From NCBI GenBank assembly GCA_030562195.1, contig JAUJPP010000012.1, positions 1,178,001 through 1,242,000 of the forward strand: a stretch of 64,000 nucleotides of DNA, written 5' to 3'. This document shows, in pieces, positions 34,904-47,100 of this stretch. The DNA is from Nipponacmea schrenckii. Its lineage: Eukaryota; Mollusca; Gastropoda; Lottiidae. Each line of letters starts with the position of its first letter. Positions within the stretch are counted from its first letter, which is position 1. A model generated the notes under the pieces. That model saw only the letters and a list, made by a program, of their open reading frames with translations. It was not told where the DNA came from and did not search any database. Made by a program: the position numbers and the translations under genes.

Positions 34904-34907
34904 TAAA
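34902..34907 (+). terminator. Candidate polyadenylation signal of FBXO38
   Basis: AATAAA overlaps the stop codon. A cleavage site 10-30 bases on would give an unusually short 3' untranslated region; other signals further on cannot be excluded. Confidence 0.45.
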
Positions 34908-35224
34908 TTAGTTGAAAATATTGTCTTTACTGCTTTATTGATTTAAACTCAAGAACTGTAACCCATCATCAGGACAGTTGGTGTGGAATCTCTATGCTTT
35001 CTTTCAGTCTACAGTTACATCACCTGCAGATATTTATAAGGAGACAATAAAACAGCAATTAAAATTCTATTATTGTCCTGTTTTGGCTAATCCACGATCA
35101 CATCTGCCTTATACTAATAGTATATTATTAGTCAGTATCATTTATGATTTATACTGTTAAACAAGGCCTTGTTAATTGTTCCAGCAGTTCCCTGCAACTT
35201 GTACTAACTGCCAGCATTAGCCAT
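34908..35224. other. Short convergent intergenic region
   Basis: About 320 bp separate the ends of FBXO38 and the zinc-finger gene. No gene is supported; an open frame at 34978-35160 resembles nothing known to me. Confidence 0.5.
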
Positions 35225-36082
35225 TTATAATGTATAGAGAGGGGTATGTGGAGGACCATCTCGATGAACTTTTATATGAAAACTGAGATTTTTCATTTCA
35301 GCAAAAGATTTATCACAAACCCCACATTTATAAGGTTTAGCAGCAGAATGTATTACTATATGTTTATCTAGATTTCCTATTGTAGAAAACTGCTGTTCAC
35401 AATAATTACACTGAAAAGGCTTCTCTTTTGAATGGCATCTTTTATGAGAGTTTAAACTACGCAGGAGACTATAAGATTTGTCACAAACATCACATTTGTA
35501 GGGTCTTGAGTCCGGCTGATGTTTTGTAGGAAAAGCTGCACTTGCATTGACTGGCTCTTTCATACCGGTATTTATGTCCTCTATAATTTCTACTTCATCT
35601 GAGTCACAAGTAGATTTCACTACATTGATCTGCTCTTCCCTACCTCCCTTTGCAACGTTACCTTTGACTGCTGCAATAGGCTTATCTAAATTCCTTGAAC
35701 AGTGTGCTACAATGGTCTGTTCTTTCAAATTTAAATCTTTCTTTTCCATGTCACTTTTTGCTGCTGTTGACGTATTCAAATCTGTCAAACGGTGTGTTAC
35801 AATGGTTTGCTCTTCCGAATTCGTAACTGCCTTTGTATTGTTACTTTGAACTGGTGCTGTTGGCTTACTCAAATCCCTTGAACAGTGTCCTACACCCATG
35901 TCTGAAATGCCATCCATAAAATACAGTTCTTCTGAATTCAAATTTTTATCAGCCTCTTGATCATAATGAAATTTTGGTAATATTTCATCTTTGTCTATCA
36001 TAGTGTTTTCAGTAACTAGTTTTTCATCAGGGCTGTTTATTTCTTCATAGGTTTTCTCTATGACTTTACTACTGCCTTCCAT
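35225..36082 (-). CDS. Intronless C2H2 zinc-finger protein, three fingers
   Basis: A single 285-residue frame. Residues about 1-190 are acidic and unstructured and contain three degenerate repeats with VGHCSRDLSKPTAPV, VTHRLTDLNTSTAA and VAHCSRNLDKPIAAV. The C-terminus has three classical fingers: YKCDVCDKSYSLLRSLNSH, FQCNYCEQQFSTIGNLDKH and YKCGVCDKSFAEMKNLSFH, each C-x2-C-x12-H-x3-H, with TGEKP-like linkers (SKEKPF, SAAKPY). It is probably a sequence-specific DNA-binding regulator. The lack of introns suggests a retrogene or a rapidly evolving finger gene. It is transcribed towards FBXO38. No specific orthologue is recognised. Confidence 0.8.
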   Translation of the reverse strand: MEGSSKVIEKTYEEINSPDEKLVTENTMIDKDEILPKFHYDQEADKNLNSEELYFMDGISDMGVGHCSRDLSKPTAPVQSNNTKAVTNSEEQTIVTHRLTDLNTSTAAKSDMEKKDLNLKEQTIVAHCSRNLDKPIAAVKGNVAKGGREEQINVVKSTCDSDEVEIIEDINTGMKEPVNASAAFPTKHQPDSRPYKCDVCDKSYSLLRSLNSHKRCHSKEKPFQCNYCEQQFSTIGNLDKHIVIHSAAKPYKCGVCDKSFAEMKNLSFHIKVHRDGPPHTPLYTL

Positions 36083-36836
36083 TTTTGAACTATAGGTATT
36101 TCAAAAAGATTTGGATTATTTCACAAGTAATTCTGGTTTCCACAAAACAGATTTGTTCACGTTAAACAAACGCCACGGTCTATTCCATGAATGCTGACAA
36201 CTTTTAGATTCCAATTTGACTGTTTGTTGTCCATGGATGTTCTGGACCAGAATCCCATATTTTTTCACCTCCATATATTTTCAACTGGTTTCTAGCTCAG
36301 CTTACATTCTCAACCTATTTTCAATTTGATCGGCAAACGACCTGAAATACCTTTCTTAAAATGTTCATACAACATAAACAATACGGGTATAATGAGTACA
36401 GGACGATTCGTACCACTGTACGAAAGGACACGAATTTATTTTAAAAAATGACTTGCAGATAGTAACCCATTACGTAGTAACCGCGTTTCCACTTAGAATT
36501 GTGAAGTAAAAAACCAAGCTTTATTGACGAAAACGCAGTGTTTCCATTGAAGTTTAATCTGGTTCCCAGATATTTATTACTGTTATGTTCCCGAACCACT
36601 TTAGTTTCGATCAAAAAAGTTGCTCATTATTGACAGCTCGCGATGTACAAGACTACCGATATTGCGCGTGGGACTGTAAACCATTGCCAAACGAGAAAAA
36701 AGTCGGCTTTATGCGTTTCCACTGTGTTAAAGAGCAGGCTTTTTTAAAAGCTAGCTTCCATTTGGCTCTCGATAAATTACCGATCGCAAAATGGAAGGTT
36801 TTCGGAATTCAATTGATGGAAACACACAAAAGCTAG
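36083..36836. other. Upstream region of the zinc-finger gene
   Basis: It should hold the promoter. Repeated TTTCCA(T/C)T motifs on both strands (36486-36830) look like a decayed interspersed repeat. A frame at 36585-36836 within it has no recognisable features. Confidence 0.4.
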
Positions 36837-38146
36837 CAGGGGCGCACCCCCCACTTTTACTGAACTCGTCGGTAAAACGCGGAATCGGTCGGTAAAAAGG
36901 GGTCATGGATTGAACCGATTGAACGCGGAATCGATCGATTAAACCAATGAATTAACCTAAAAAGTCAAAACATTGTGTTGGTTATGATCGGCCGATAAAA
37001 GACGGCAAGGTGGGACCGTCGGTAAAACCAATTCAGTAAACTGTCAACATTAAAAGTACTTCTTTTTTAACTGAAAGTACCGGAATCGGTCGGTATAAGT
37101 TGGTTATGACTGGAGTCTTCGGTAAAACCGATTGGTTAACCGATACCCTTGTTATTGGTAAGCTGTTCGTTATTTGAATTTGTCGGTAAAACGCGGAATT
37201 GGCCGATAGAAGAAGGTCATAGATGGAGCCGACGGTAAAACCGATTTGTTAAACGAAAGAGTGAAAACCTTGTGTCGGTTAAGATGTTATCGGTAAACCG
37301 TTCGTCTACATTAAATTGATTTTTACTAAACTTGTCGGTAAAACGCGGAATCGGTCGATAATTGACGGTCATGGTTGGGAAATGGAAACTTCGGTAAAAC
37401 CGATTGGCTGACCGAAAGTGTGGAAACCTTGTGTCAGTTTTGATGTTATTGGAAAACTGTTCGTCTATATAAAAAGTGATTTTTACTGAACTTGTCTGTA
37501 AAACGCAGAATAGGTCGAAAAAGGCTATATAAAACATATGGTTGTCCGACGAAAATTGATAATTTTGACCGGTGGAAAGGACTTCCAAAAGTGCGTCAGA
37601 TGTATTCTCCGGGTTTCCTAGTTTGTAAAATTTTCCGGGGGAGAACCCCCGAAAACCCCCCGCCATGTCGGTAAAACGCAGAATAGGTCGAAAAAGGAAA
37701 TAGAAATCATATGGCTTTCCGATGAAAATGGATAATTTGGACCAGTGGAAAAGACTTCCAAAATCTCGTCAGATGTATTCTCCGGGTTTCCTAGTATGTA
37801 AAATTTTCCGGGAAAGGACCCCCGAACCCCCCCGCCACTGCAAGGACCAAATACGAAGGCCTTTGGCCTGCAGGACTTGCCTTGGAAAAACAACCTTTAA
37901 GTCCCCCCTCTCAGGAATATTCTAGATACACCGCTGATTGATATTGTTTTCAAACGTTTAGGATTTGCTATCACGATGGATTTCGTTCGTGTATAATGTA
38001 TATACTTAAAAGTGCGAGTAAGTTATTTTTGCCCCCGGAAGAACACGTGTTTGTCGGCAAAACTTAGACGTTACACGTGTTCGTCGGTAAAACTTAGATG
38101 TTACACCCCCCCCCCCCCCAGTCAAAATGGTCACGCTACGCCCCTG
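36837..38146. mobile_element. Non-autonomous hAT-type transposon with internal repeats
   Basis: The 1310-bp element starts CAGGGGCGCAC and ends GCTACGCCCCTG, giving inverted ends CAGGGGCG, typical of hAT elements. AAAGCTAG flanks it at 36829-36836 and 38147-38154, the 8-bp duplication of that superfamily. There is no transposase. The inside is built of five or six units of about 155-180 bp around TCGGTAAAACGCGGAAT, and a 90-bp block with TATTCTCCGGGTTTCCTAGT occurs twice (37575, 37745). Confidence 0.85.
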
Positions 38147-38619
38147 AAAGCTAGCTTTAAGCCGGCTTTGTCTTTTAAATAGGTAGGCCTACTCTCTTGA
38201 AATTACGCGCTAATGTGTTATATGCACTGATCTACATAAATTATTTATATGAATTTAGATGATCCGATAATTTTATTCAGAGATATCGTATAAAACTTTG
38301 AAATCGCGGTCGTTTTCGAGTTCACATGTGGTTAGTGCTCACTCTACTACAATTCTTCATGGATTATTTTCATTTCTAATTGCCTTGAAGGTCCGTCGGA
38401 TTTTTTTTTTTTTTTTTTTTTTTTTTGTCTTTTTATGCGGATCAATATGCAAGATTTCGGTTTAGTCTACACATAATCTTGGAACAATGATTGTTCGCTA
38501 AATCTGCATTTTTGTGAAAATATATGGATGATACTTCCCTTCACACCGAATTTGTTTTCTGTAAATGCAATATTGCATCAAACTTTCATATCGAGTTTGT
38601 TTTACAGTTCACATTTAGC
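38147..38619. other. Non-coding, with a T26 homopolymer
   Basis: No gene is seen. A run of about 26 T lies at 38401-38426. Confidence 0.5.
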
Positions 38620-40110
38620 CCACTAATAGTGGGCGTATTCGCTTGCGAGGCTTGCCGCAGGTCTGTTTATTTCTATACATACTAACTGAACTAACAGCAC
38701 TTCGAAATATATAGTTCTAGCTCTATGACCTTGGCCTGTGCTTTTTGCAAGAATACTTTTCTCATATCAACTAAATACTGCTGACCTATACTATACTGGT
38801 GTATATTATATATTTCATGTGAGTACTATAGAAAACATAGGCACGCAAAGCGTGCAGATACGCCCTCCTCAGGCTTATCAGATAATGGGCAAAATTTCAT
38901 TATCTGTTTTATCAGATAATGGGCAAAAATTCATAGGTGTACCATAAAATCAGACTAAATATGAATCAAAATTGTCACTTTAGTAGAGTACTTATTAAAA
39001 TGCAATCAAAACTGTAGTTTGTAGAGTGAGCACAAGACAGCTATTCTCATTTTTCCGAAATCCCGCTAAGTTGGACACTGTATCTCCGCTAAAAATTATC
39101 CGATCATCACCAAAACCAATACAGTTTCTCTTTGTGATGCCATAACTCACATACCAAAAATTATTAAAATCCAATCAAAACTGCAGAGTGTAGAGTGAGC
39201 ACAAGACAGTTACTCTCATTTTTCCGAAATCACACTAAGTCGGACACTGTATCTTTGCTAAAAATTATTCGATCATCACCAAAATCAATACAGTTCCTCT
39301 TTGTGATGCCATGAACTCATATACCAAAGATAGCTTGATAGGCAAGGTAATATACGCCCACTGGCAGCATTGATTATGAATAAAACCTAGGCTTAGAAAA
39401 TTATCGGATCATCATTAAATTTAATAGTGCACATCTTCAAAATGATATCAACACACATACAAACAATCAAAAGAATACATAAAGAATTGTAGCCTGTAGA
39501 GTGAGCACGAGTTGCAACCTATAGGTTACAGAGTGAAAAAAGCAAAGTCAAACACGATATTTCACTAAAAAATTATCTGATCATCACGAAAATCAATAGG
39601 GATCATCTTCATTATGACACTGACCAACAAACTAAAAATCAAAAGAATCCATAAAGAATTTTAGCGTGTGAAGTGAGCACGAGTTGCACCCAATAGCTAA
39701 TGAAAAGAAAAATGTTAAGTCAGATGCGGTATTTCGGTGAAAAATTATCCGATCATCACAAAAATCAATAGGGATCATCTTCATAATGACACTGACCCAC
39801 AAAATAAAAATCAAAAGAATCCATAAAGAATTGTAGTTTGTAGAGTGACCACGAGTTGCAACCTATAGCTAATGAAGTGAAAAACGCTAAGTCAGACGCG
39901 ATATTTCGGTGAAAAATTATCCGATCATCACGAAAATCGATAGGGATGATCTTCATAATGACACTGACCCACAAATTAAAAATCAAAAGAATCCATAAAG
40001 AATTGTAGCCTGTAGAGTGAGCACGAGCCAAATGTGAACGGACGGACCGACGGACGGACCGACAGGGCGATTACAATATACGCCCATCTTACGTGTGGGC
40101 GTATAAAAAC
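38620..40110. repeat. Interspersed repeat of the TATACGCCCAC family
   Basis: The left end is CCCACTAATAGTGGGCGTATTCG and the right end ATATACGCCCATCTTACGTGTGGGCGTATA, both hairpins, with (GGACCGAC)n-like DNA before the right end. The interior has four or five units of about 150 bp, each with AAAATTATCCGATCATCAC and a GAATCCATAAAGAATTGTAG-like block. It is related in design to 31160-32175. No coding capacity. Confidence 0.65.
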
Positions 40111-42300
40111 CGCATATCACTAGGATATATACTATACACTGATCTGCATTACACTTGCTGAAAACTATATATTTTTGTGTAGGTGTAGAGTATATACTAA
40201 GGTGTATTATACTCTATACTATATGTACTATAAACTGGTGAGCATTATACTTGGTTGTATACGGCCTGATTCTGAAATTCTTCAATTACTCGAAATTTGT
40301 TTAAAACGGAATGCCCAGAGCATTTTGGTTACACGAACGAGGTACCAATATCGGTGACCAGGGGAACATGCCATGCAACCAAGCATATGCAGATATGAAT
40401 GTCTGTATGGGTACATGTAGAGTAACAATTCCCAACTGCCAGACAAATTGTCCACTGCATAAGCCCCCCCCCCCCCAGACCCCCACAAGGGGTTTCAAAA
40501 TTTGAGCTGGATCAAACATTGCAGGTACCAGGTGAAACCAAGTTTAAATGAACGACAACACTCTACGGAATATAGAATAAATATTGCCAGACGAATTGTA
40601 TGCTGTATAAGGACCGCCAGACACCGCCAGATTATTTGCTGTTTCCATTTATTCTTAATCTTCAAAACGTATTTTGACGTAGACAGGCTATTATTGACTG
40701 AACTGCGGCTAGTCTAATTAGTACAGGTACACTTGGTACGGGGTATTATTTTGGTTTCATCATTTGTAGGTAGCCTTGCTTTTAGATGATAATAATTGAA
40801 CTGCTTCACTGACGCAAATTATAAATGTCTTTTTTTCGCCCAAATGAATGACGTATATTTCCGTCACCCCTGTCCGTCGGTCCGTCAACATTTGTTGTAG
40901 GCACTATAGAGCTTTTGCTCCTGCTCCTATATTTGCTGTAGACACAATAGAAGTTACAATTTTCAATGGGTTTAAATGAAACATGGTGTGAGCATTGGAA
41001 TTGATAATTGATAGACTTTTACGATGATTGGTTCGCGACTTATTGCCCTTGCCCTTGACTTATTGCCCAAAATTGTATTGTGGGTACAATAAAAGCTACA
41101 ATTTTCAATGGATTTTAAAATTTGACCTGGATCAAACATTGCAGGTACCAAGTGAAACCATGTGTAAACGAATAAGTTCAATCTACTAAATATAAAATAT
41201 ATATTGCCAGATGAATTGTTTGCCGCATAGCTCACCCCCCCCCCCCCCGAGACACCTACAAACATGCCCCTCCCCACCAAGTTACCGATAAACCGTCACT
41301 ATCAAACGTCTAAGATCTCATCCATATAAATGATAACACAAAATTTCATTCAAATCTATTGGAATTGTAATCTCTATTGCGTTCACAAGCCACTTTTGAC
41401 GCGTTCGGACAAGTATGAAATTAGCAATTTTTCGATGAACGGGCTTAGAGTTATTGCAATTGCAATAACTCTAAGCCCGTTCATCGAAAAATTGCTTATT
41501 TCATACTTGTCCGAGATCTCATCAATATAAATGATCACAGCAAGTTTCATTCAAATCCGACAAAAACTGTAGTCTCTATCGCATTCTCAAGCCAATTTTG
41601 ACGCGTTTTGACTAAGTCAAGTGCAATAACTCTATAAAACCGTTCATCGCCAATTTCAAACTTATCCGAGATCTCATCAGTTATTCCGAAACATGCTGAC
41701 TCTATTCCCAGCCTCTGATAGCTGTTATTTGGACAGATATGGATGGGGGAGAGTCAGAAAAACTAGTTACCTAAAACTTGGGATTTTCCGCAACTCCGCG
41801 GGTGAGGGGGTTTTAAACGTATTTACATACATTGAATCCACCAAACCTTGATTTATTTGGAGTGATGGATGTTCTGGTAAACTGGTTTTTTTTTTCAAAC
41901 TGCGTGCGCATTAAAAAATTTCAACGTTTTGGATGGAAACAAACGAACCATCATCTTGTACTTTCATTTTATGACCCAGTAACGCCGGAATTAATATAAT
42001 ACTAACTTGTACCATATAATTTCCAATACAGTGCGCAAGCATGTATAATGCGCACCCCTTCAATGCCTCTGCCAAATTTGGGGAAAATTCATCTACCCAT
42101 ATACAGTGTGTATAAGTATACAGTGCACATCTTTTTATTGTGGAATTTATTGTATAGTTTGCAACAATATATCCTATACTGTTGTTTCTTACTTCATGAC
42201 CTAGGCCAGTGCTTTCTTGAGAATACTATTCTCATCTCACCCTAACACCAAATGGTACTTTGGTGTATAGTGCACATCAGTAAATACAAAAATATTGTTA
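40111..42300. repeat. Decayed repeats, including two copies of a poly-C-ended unit
   Basis: Segments near 40440-40600 and 41090-41275 share GATCAAACATTGCAGGTACC and an ATATTGCCAGA(T/C)GAATTG block beside C runs. Segments near 38715-38830 and 42180-42290 share a TGACCT(A/T)GGCC(A/T)GTGCTTT-like stretch. CCGTCGGTCCGTCAA tracts recall the family above. No gene is supported. Confidence 0.5.
41406..41513. repeat. 108-bp near-perfect palindrome
   Basis: The arms 41406-41458 and 41461-41513 (53 bp each) differ at one position and are separated by 2 bp. The centre reads TTATTGCAATTGCAATAA. It could form a long hairpin. Confidence 0.9.
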
Positions 42301-43455
42301 AAAAAAATATAAAAGTTTTTTTTAAGAATCTGATAGTCTGATGACAAAACATGAAAATTCGTACACAATTATTCATTTAGAAACATTTCAGATGAGCTGA
42401 TCATTTTCCTCTCATGACAGCTTAATTTACCACAAAACAACCTACATGTACCTAAATTTACAAATGAGAATATTCATTTGGCCAGTTTTTAAGTATGAAA
42501 GAATTGCTCCAAAAATAACAAATGAGGCCAGCATAGTATCCAATAATTAACCAAAAGCATGTGATAACTTTTAAATAAAAGTCACAGGGATGAATGTGAG
42601 ACAATACAATGTTAATATAAAAACAATATAATTAATATCTAACTAAAATAATAAGGAAAACACACATTTATATCCTACTGTGTATAATAAATCCGATCTA
42701 CCCCATCAATGTGATTCCAAATATATAATAATCACTAAAAATTACATGAACTGTTAAATCTGTTTTCCAGATATTTTTTCAAACATCAGAATGAAGTTGC
42801 TGCTGATATGTTAAATTACTCAACAAATAGACAGGTGAGATTTAGAAGAAATAATAAAAAAAAAATATATATATATATTTTAATATCAAAAACGTCCAAA
42901 TATCTGGTGTGGCCTATATATACACTTTTATCACAAACCTTAAGTACAATAAAATAGTAAAAATACCTAAAAATTAGAGAAAAATATAAGTAATTTTATT
43001 TTTTCTTATAATTTTTCAAAATAGAGCAAACTATATAAGATGTAAATGTAAAAGTTCTGCTGAATAAAATGTCATGGAATGTGTAGAGAATAAGCACTTA
43101 TAGAAGATAGAAATTAAATTTTGAATGAGAAATACAGAAACCAAGCTTTCATTTCAGAGTCCTTAAACTGAAAGTGAAATAGTTTTCTTATGTTTTAATA
43201 GAATTTTGGAATCCTAATTTCAGCCAGGATTTAAAACTGTATTCATAGTTAATAACCTTTGATAAATAACACAAAAATTTTGGTGTCTGTATTTCTTATA
43301 TTTCCTCATAGATAAAACATCAAATATTACATTAAATAATCAAAACTTAGTACGGACGTTATTATGCATCATTCTATTAATATACATACATGTTATTCTT
43401 AAAATATAAAAGTTACATATGGTCTCTAATTACTGTCTCAAGACATTAAGAGAAA
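42301..43455. other. AT-rich 3' flank of the mosaic membrane-protein gene
   Basis: No coding region is supported. It probably includes the 3' untranslated region of the minus-strand gene. TTTATT (AATAAA on the minus strand) occurs near 42997, but the true site cannot be chosen. Confidence 0.45.
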
Positions 43456-44120
43456 TTAAAATTTAACTTTGATGACATCATTTTCATAATGTTCTTCCTC
43501 TACAGGTTTATTATTACTAAATGTATGTAGTGTTGGTTTAGTGTCTCCTATATACTGGTTACTGTTTGATATCATATTGTTGGTCATATATGTCTGGTTC
43601 GATACCCCAAATGGAGGTGGGGGTGTGGACTGAAAAATATTATGATCCTTATTAGAAATCCACTTACCAAAAATGAAATGAAATGAATGGAGTTTTACGT
43701 CCTACTTTTCTACACATATCCACTTACCAAAGCTTACATAAAAAGAAATATATATATACAGAAATTCAAATTTTAGAAAAAAAAATGTAATATAAAACTT
43801 TTCATACATATTTATAAATAATAAAATTTAATAGAATTTTAGATAAAAGCTAAAATGGATAATTATAATAATAATGATGTTTCACTAAGGTTACGCTCCT
43901 GTCAAAATAAATTTTATCAAAGCCATGAAGAATGCAGTGAGTAAAACAGTGGTTGGACATTATCATAGCTTGCTCTCTTTTAATTTGAAATAATAACACA
44001 GACACATGTGATACATAAAATAAAAACTGGAAATCATATTCAACTCACTCTATCTGAGTTCATATCAGTGAAGGATGTATCTTTTACTTCTTTTTTCCCT
44101 TTGTTGCGACAGAAGCAAGC
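43456..44120 (-). CDS. Mosaic protein exons: cytoplasmic tail
   Basis: Exon 44049-44120 (72 bp) and the last exon 43456-43629 encode about 81 residues. They include a proline run (STPPPPFGV), several tyrosines and the terminus [11 protein letters not shown] before TAA. Confidence 0.85.
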
Positions 44121-47100
44121 CTGAAATATCAACAATTTATAATAAATCTCTGACTCATAGTAAAATAATACCACTGACGAGCAAATGGCTAACCAAAAGT
44201 CTTAGCCTACATGTCGAGGATCTGCATGTCGAGGATCTTTAACATGAACAGTCTGTTGCACAAGGGGACTCAGTTTATTGTACCAACCAACCGAGCTACT
44301 AGATGCTTTTTCCATGACCTGTAGTATTGACATGGGGAAACTGAGAGATATTATCTTGACCTATGCCAGAAATAAACTTTCAGGTTAGCAAACCTTCTAT
44401 CTCACAAAGCAATCGCAGCTGCTCATATCAAATAAAGGCTACAATACTTAGATTTTTACAAAGGTGACAAACCTTCCATAATATTATATATATAGAAAGC
44501 TAAATTGTGATAGAGAGAATGATCTAAGATTATTTTAAGGCTACCCAGTAGTGAAAATGAAGAGCCAAGAAGCCATACTTACCCAAACAACAATAGCAAT
44601 AATAGCTGCTCCAAAAACACCACAGATAACTGATATAACAATAATTAGTTTATCATCCATTCCTGGTTCAGGTGTAGGGATAGGATACTCTGTTGTTGGT
44701 CTGTCAGTAGATTCTCCAGTTTGACTTTCGTATTTAGTATCCACTGAAAAATATTCAGGTTCAGCTGTCCACTCCTCTCCTTCCCATTCAATTACAGCAT
44801 CATTTTGTAGGAGCTGAAACAAGATTATTTTGCTATTAATATTGCTCAAATGAAATAAATTTTTACCTTATTTCTCAGGCGAAGTCATTGATTCAATTTT
44901 TCATTCAAATTCTTTAACAATTGTTGATCCTACAGATGCTAGCCAATTCTTACAACATAGTATCGAAATAGATCAAAATGTAAAATTATAATTCTCAATA
45001 GTCCTATAAGACCTTAGAAATGTTTTCATGAATCATTTGGTGAGGAGCAGATAATTATCTTGTGGAGCTCAAAATTAATTCTTTGAAGTTTAAATGTGAG
45101 CCTTTTTTCTATTCTGGAGGGGGTGGGGGGAGCCTAAAAACCAACTCTAAAGTTAGAATGGCCAGTGTGTTGGTACAGGGGCATGCCAATATATAGACTG
45201 AACACTGAACATAGTACTTTAGGAGGTAAATTCATAGATATATGTCTTATACTGTTCATATGCATTTTAGACATAACAGCCTAAATAATCTTGGTTAAAA
45301 GTAAATACCCTATTTTGGACTATGTTCGGTATAAGGCCGAGAATTGGAGCAGGTTCTTCCTCTTCTTTGTTACCAAATTTAGTCTCCACTATAACACTAC
45401 CAGGTCTGATCTACAAAACAAATAATTTAAATTATCAAAAAAGTTTTATACTTTATTATTTGAAATTATTGATATACATGTAAAGGATAAATTGGAATTA
45501 TAGTTAAACATGTTGATGATATGTTAAAAATAAATAAACATGTTGATGATATGTTAAAAATAGATAAACATGTGATGATTGTTAAAAACAAATAAACATG
45601 TTGATGATATTTAAAATAATAAACATGTTATATATGTTAAAAATAGATAAACATGTTGATGATATGTTAAAAATAATAAACATGTTGATGATAATGTAAA
45701 AATAAATAAACATGTTGATGATTAGTCAAAAATAGATAAACATGTTGATGATATGTTAAAAATAAATAAACATGTTGATGATATGTTAAAAATAGATAAA
45801 CATGTTGATGAGTAGTCAAAAATAGATAAACATGTTGATGAGAAGTCAAAAATAGATAAACATGTTGATGAGTAGTCAAAAATAGATAAACATGTTGATG
45901 AGTAGTCAAAAATAGATAAACATGTTGATGATATGTTAAAAATAGATAAACATGTTGATGATATGTTAAAAAAAAAAAAAACATGTTGATGATATGTTAA
46001 AAATAGATAAACATGTTCATGATAATATAAAAATAGATAAACATGTTGATGATATGTTAAAAATAGATAAACATGTTGATGATATGTCAAAAATAGATAA
46101 ACATGTTCATGATATGTTAAAAATAGATAAACATGTTCATGATATGTCAAAAATAGATAAACATGTTGATGATAGTCAAAAATAGATAAACATGTTCATG
46201 ATATGTTAAAATAGATAAACATGTTCATGATATGTCAAAAATAGATAAACATGTTGATGAGTAGTCAAAAATAGATAAACATGTTGATGATATGTTAAAA
46301 TAGATAAACATGTTCATATGTTAAAAATGTAAATTAGTTTATAATTATATAACAATTATAGATACTAAAATCTTGTAACTTACTGTAATTGATTCAACAT
46401 ACTCAGCTATATTCCATTTCTTCATTAGTTCTAACACAGCTCTATAAAATAACAAATGAGTTATTTTCTCATTTCACTATACCATACAGTATCTTAGGTT
46501 TCTACTAATATACACTTCATTTCTGACCAATGCAAACTTCATGTAATTCAACTAATTATTTTATTATGGTAAATGTTCCCCAGATGTAAATGGATACAGA
46601 TAAAATCTGGCATATGATCTATTGGTAATTGCAATAATGCAAAGGATTATTAGATAGGCTACTTACGCTTCAAATTCTGGCAAGTTATTTTCTACCTTGG
46701 AGAAATCTTGTTCGAATTTCATTTGAACTGTTACTTCTAAAGTTTCATTTCTTGCTGAAAAATTGAAAAAAATTCTGGTTTAAACATGAAATAGCTGGAA
46801 ATAGAGGTGAAGTCAGTTATCATTCCATAGGCCTACAGAATATCTTATTCAAAATTTCAAATTTTACAAGCCAAAATATTGTATAACATTGCTATGTGAA
46901 TTGAGTTAAAAAAAACTCTCATTTAAAAAACTGACTAGCTTAAATGATATAGCCTATCCATGTTATATGTTTTGTTTGTGATATTAATTTTTTTTCTTAA
47001 ATATGGGTTCCCTCATTAATTAGAGCCAAAGTAAGCTTACTAATTGATTAATTGGGGTTTCTAATGAATAATCCATGTATTCTCAAGTTCAAAAGACATA

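Noticed and set aside
34978..35160. Additional exon of FBXO38 after 34903
   Set aside because: Exon 12 already ends with the conserved family C-terminus and a stop overlapping AATAAA.
36585..36836. 83-codon frame as a gene
   Set aside because: No recognisable features; it lies in repeat-like DNA with TTTCCAT motifs and is cut by the hAT insertion.
37217..37925. Frames with FRGRTPENPP and FGPCSGGG
   Set aside because: They are translated internal repeats of the hAT element, present on both strands.
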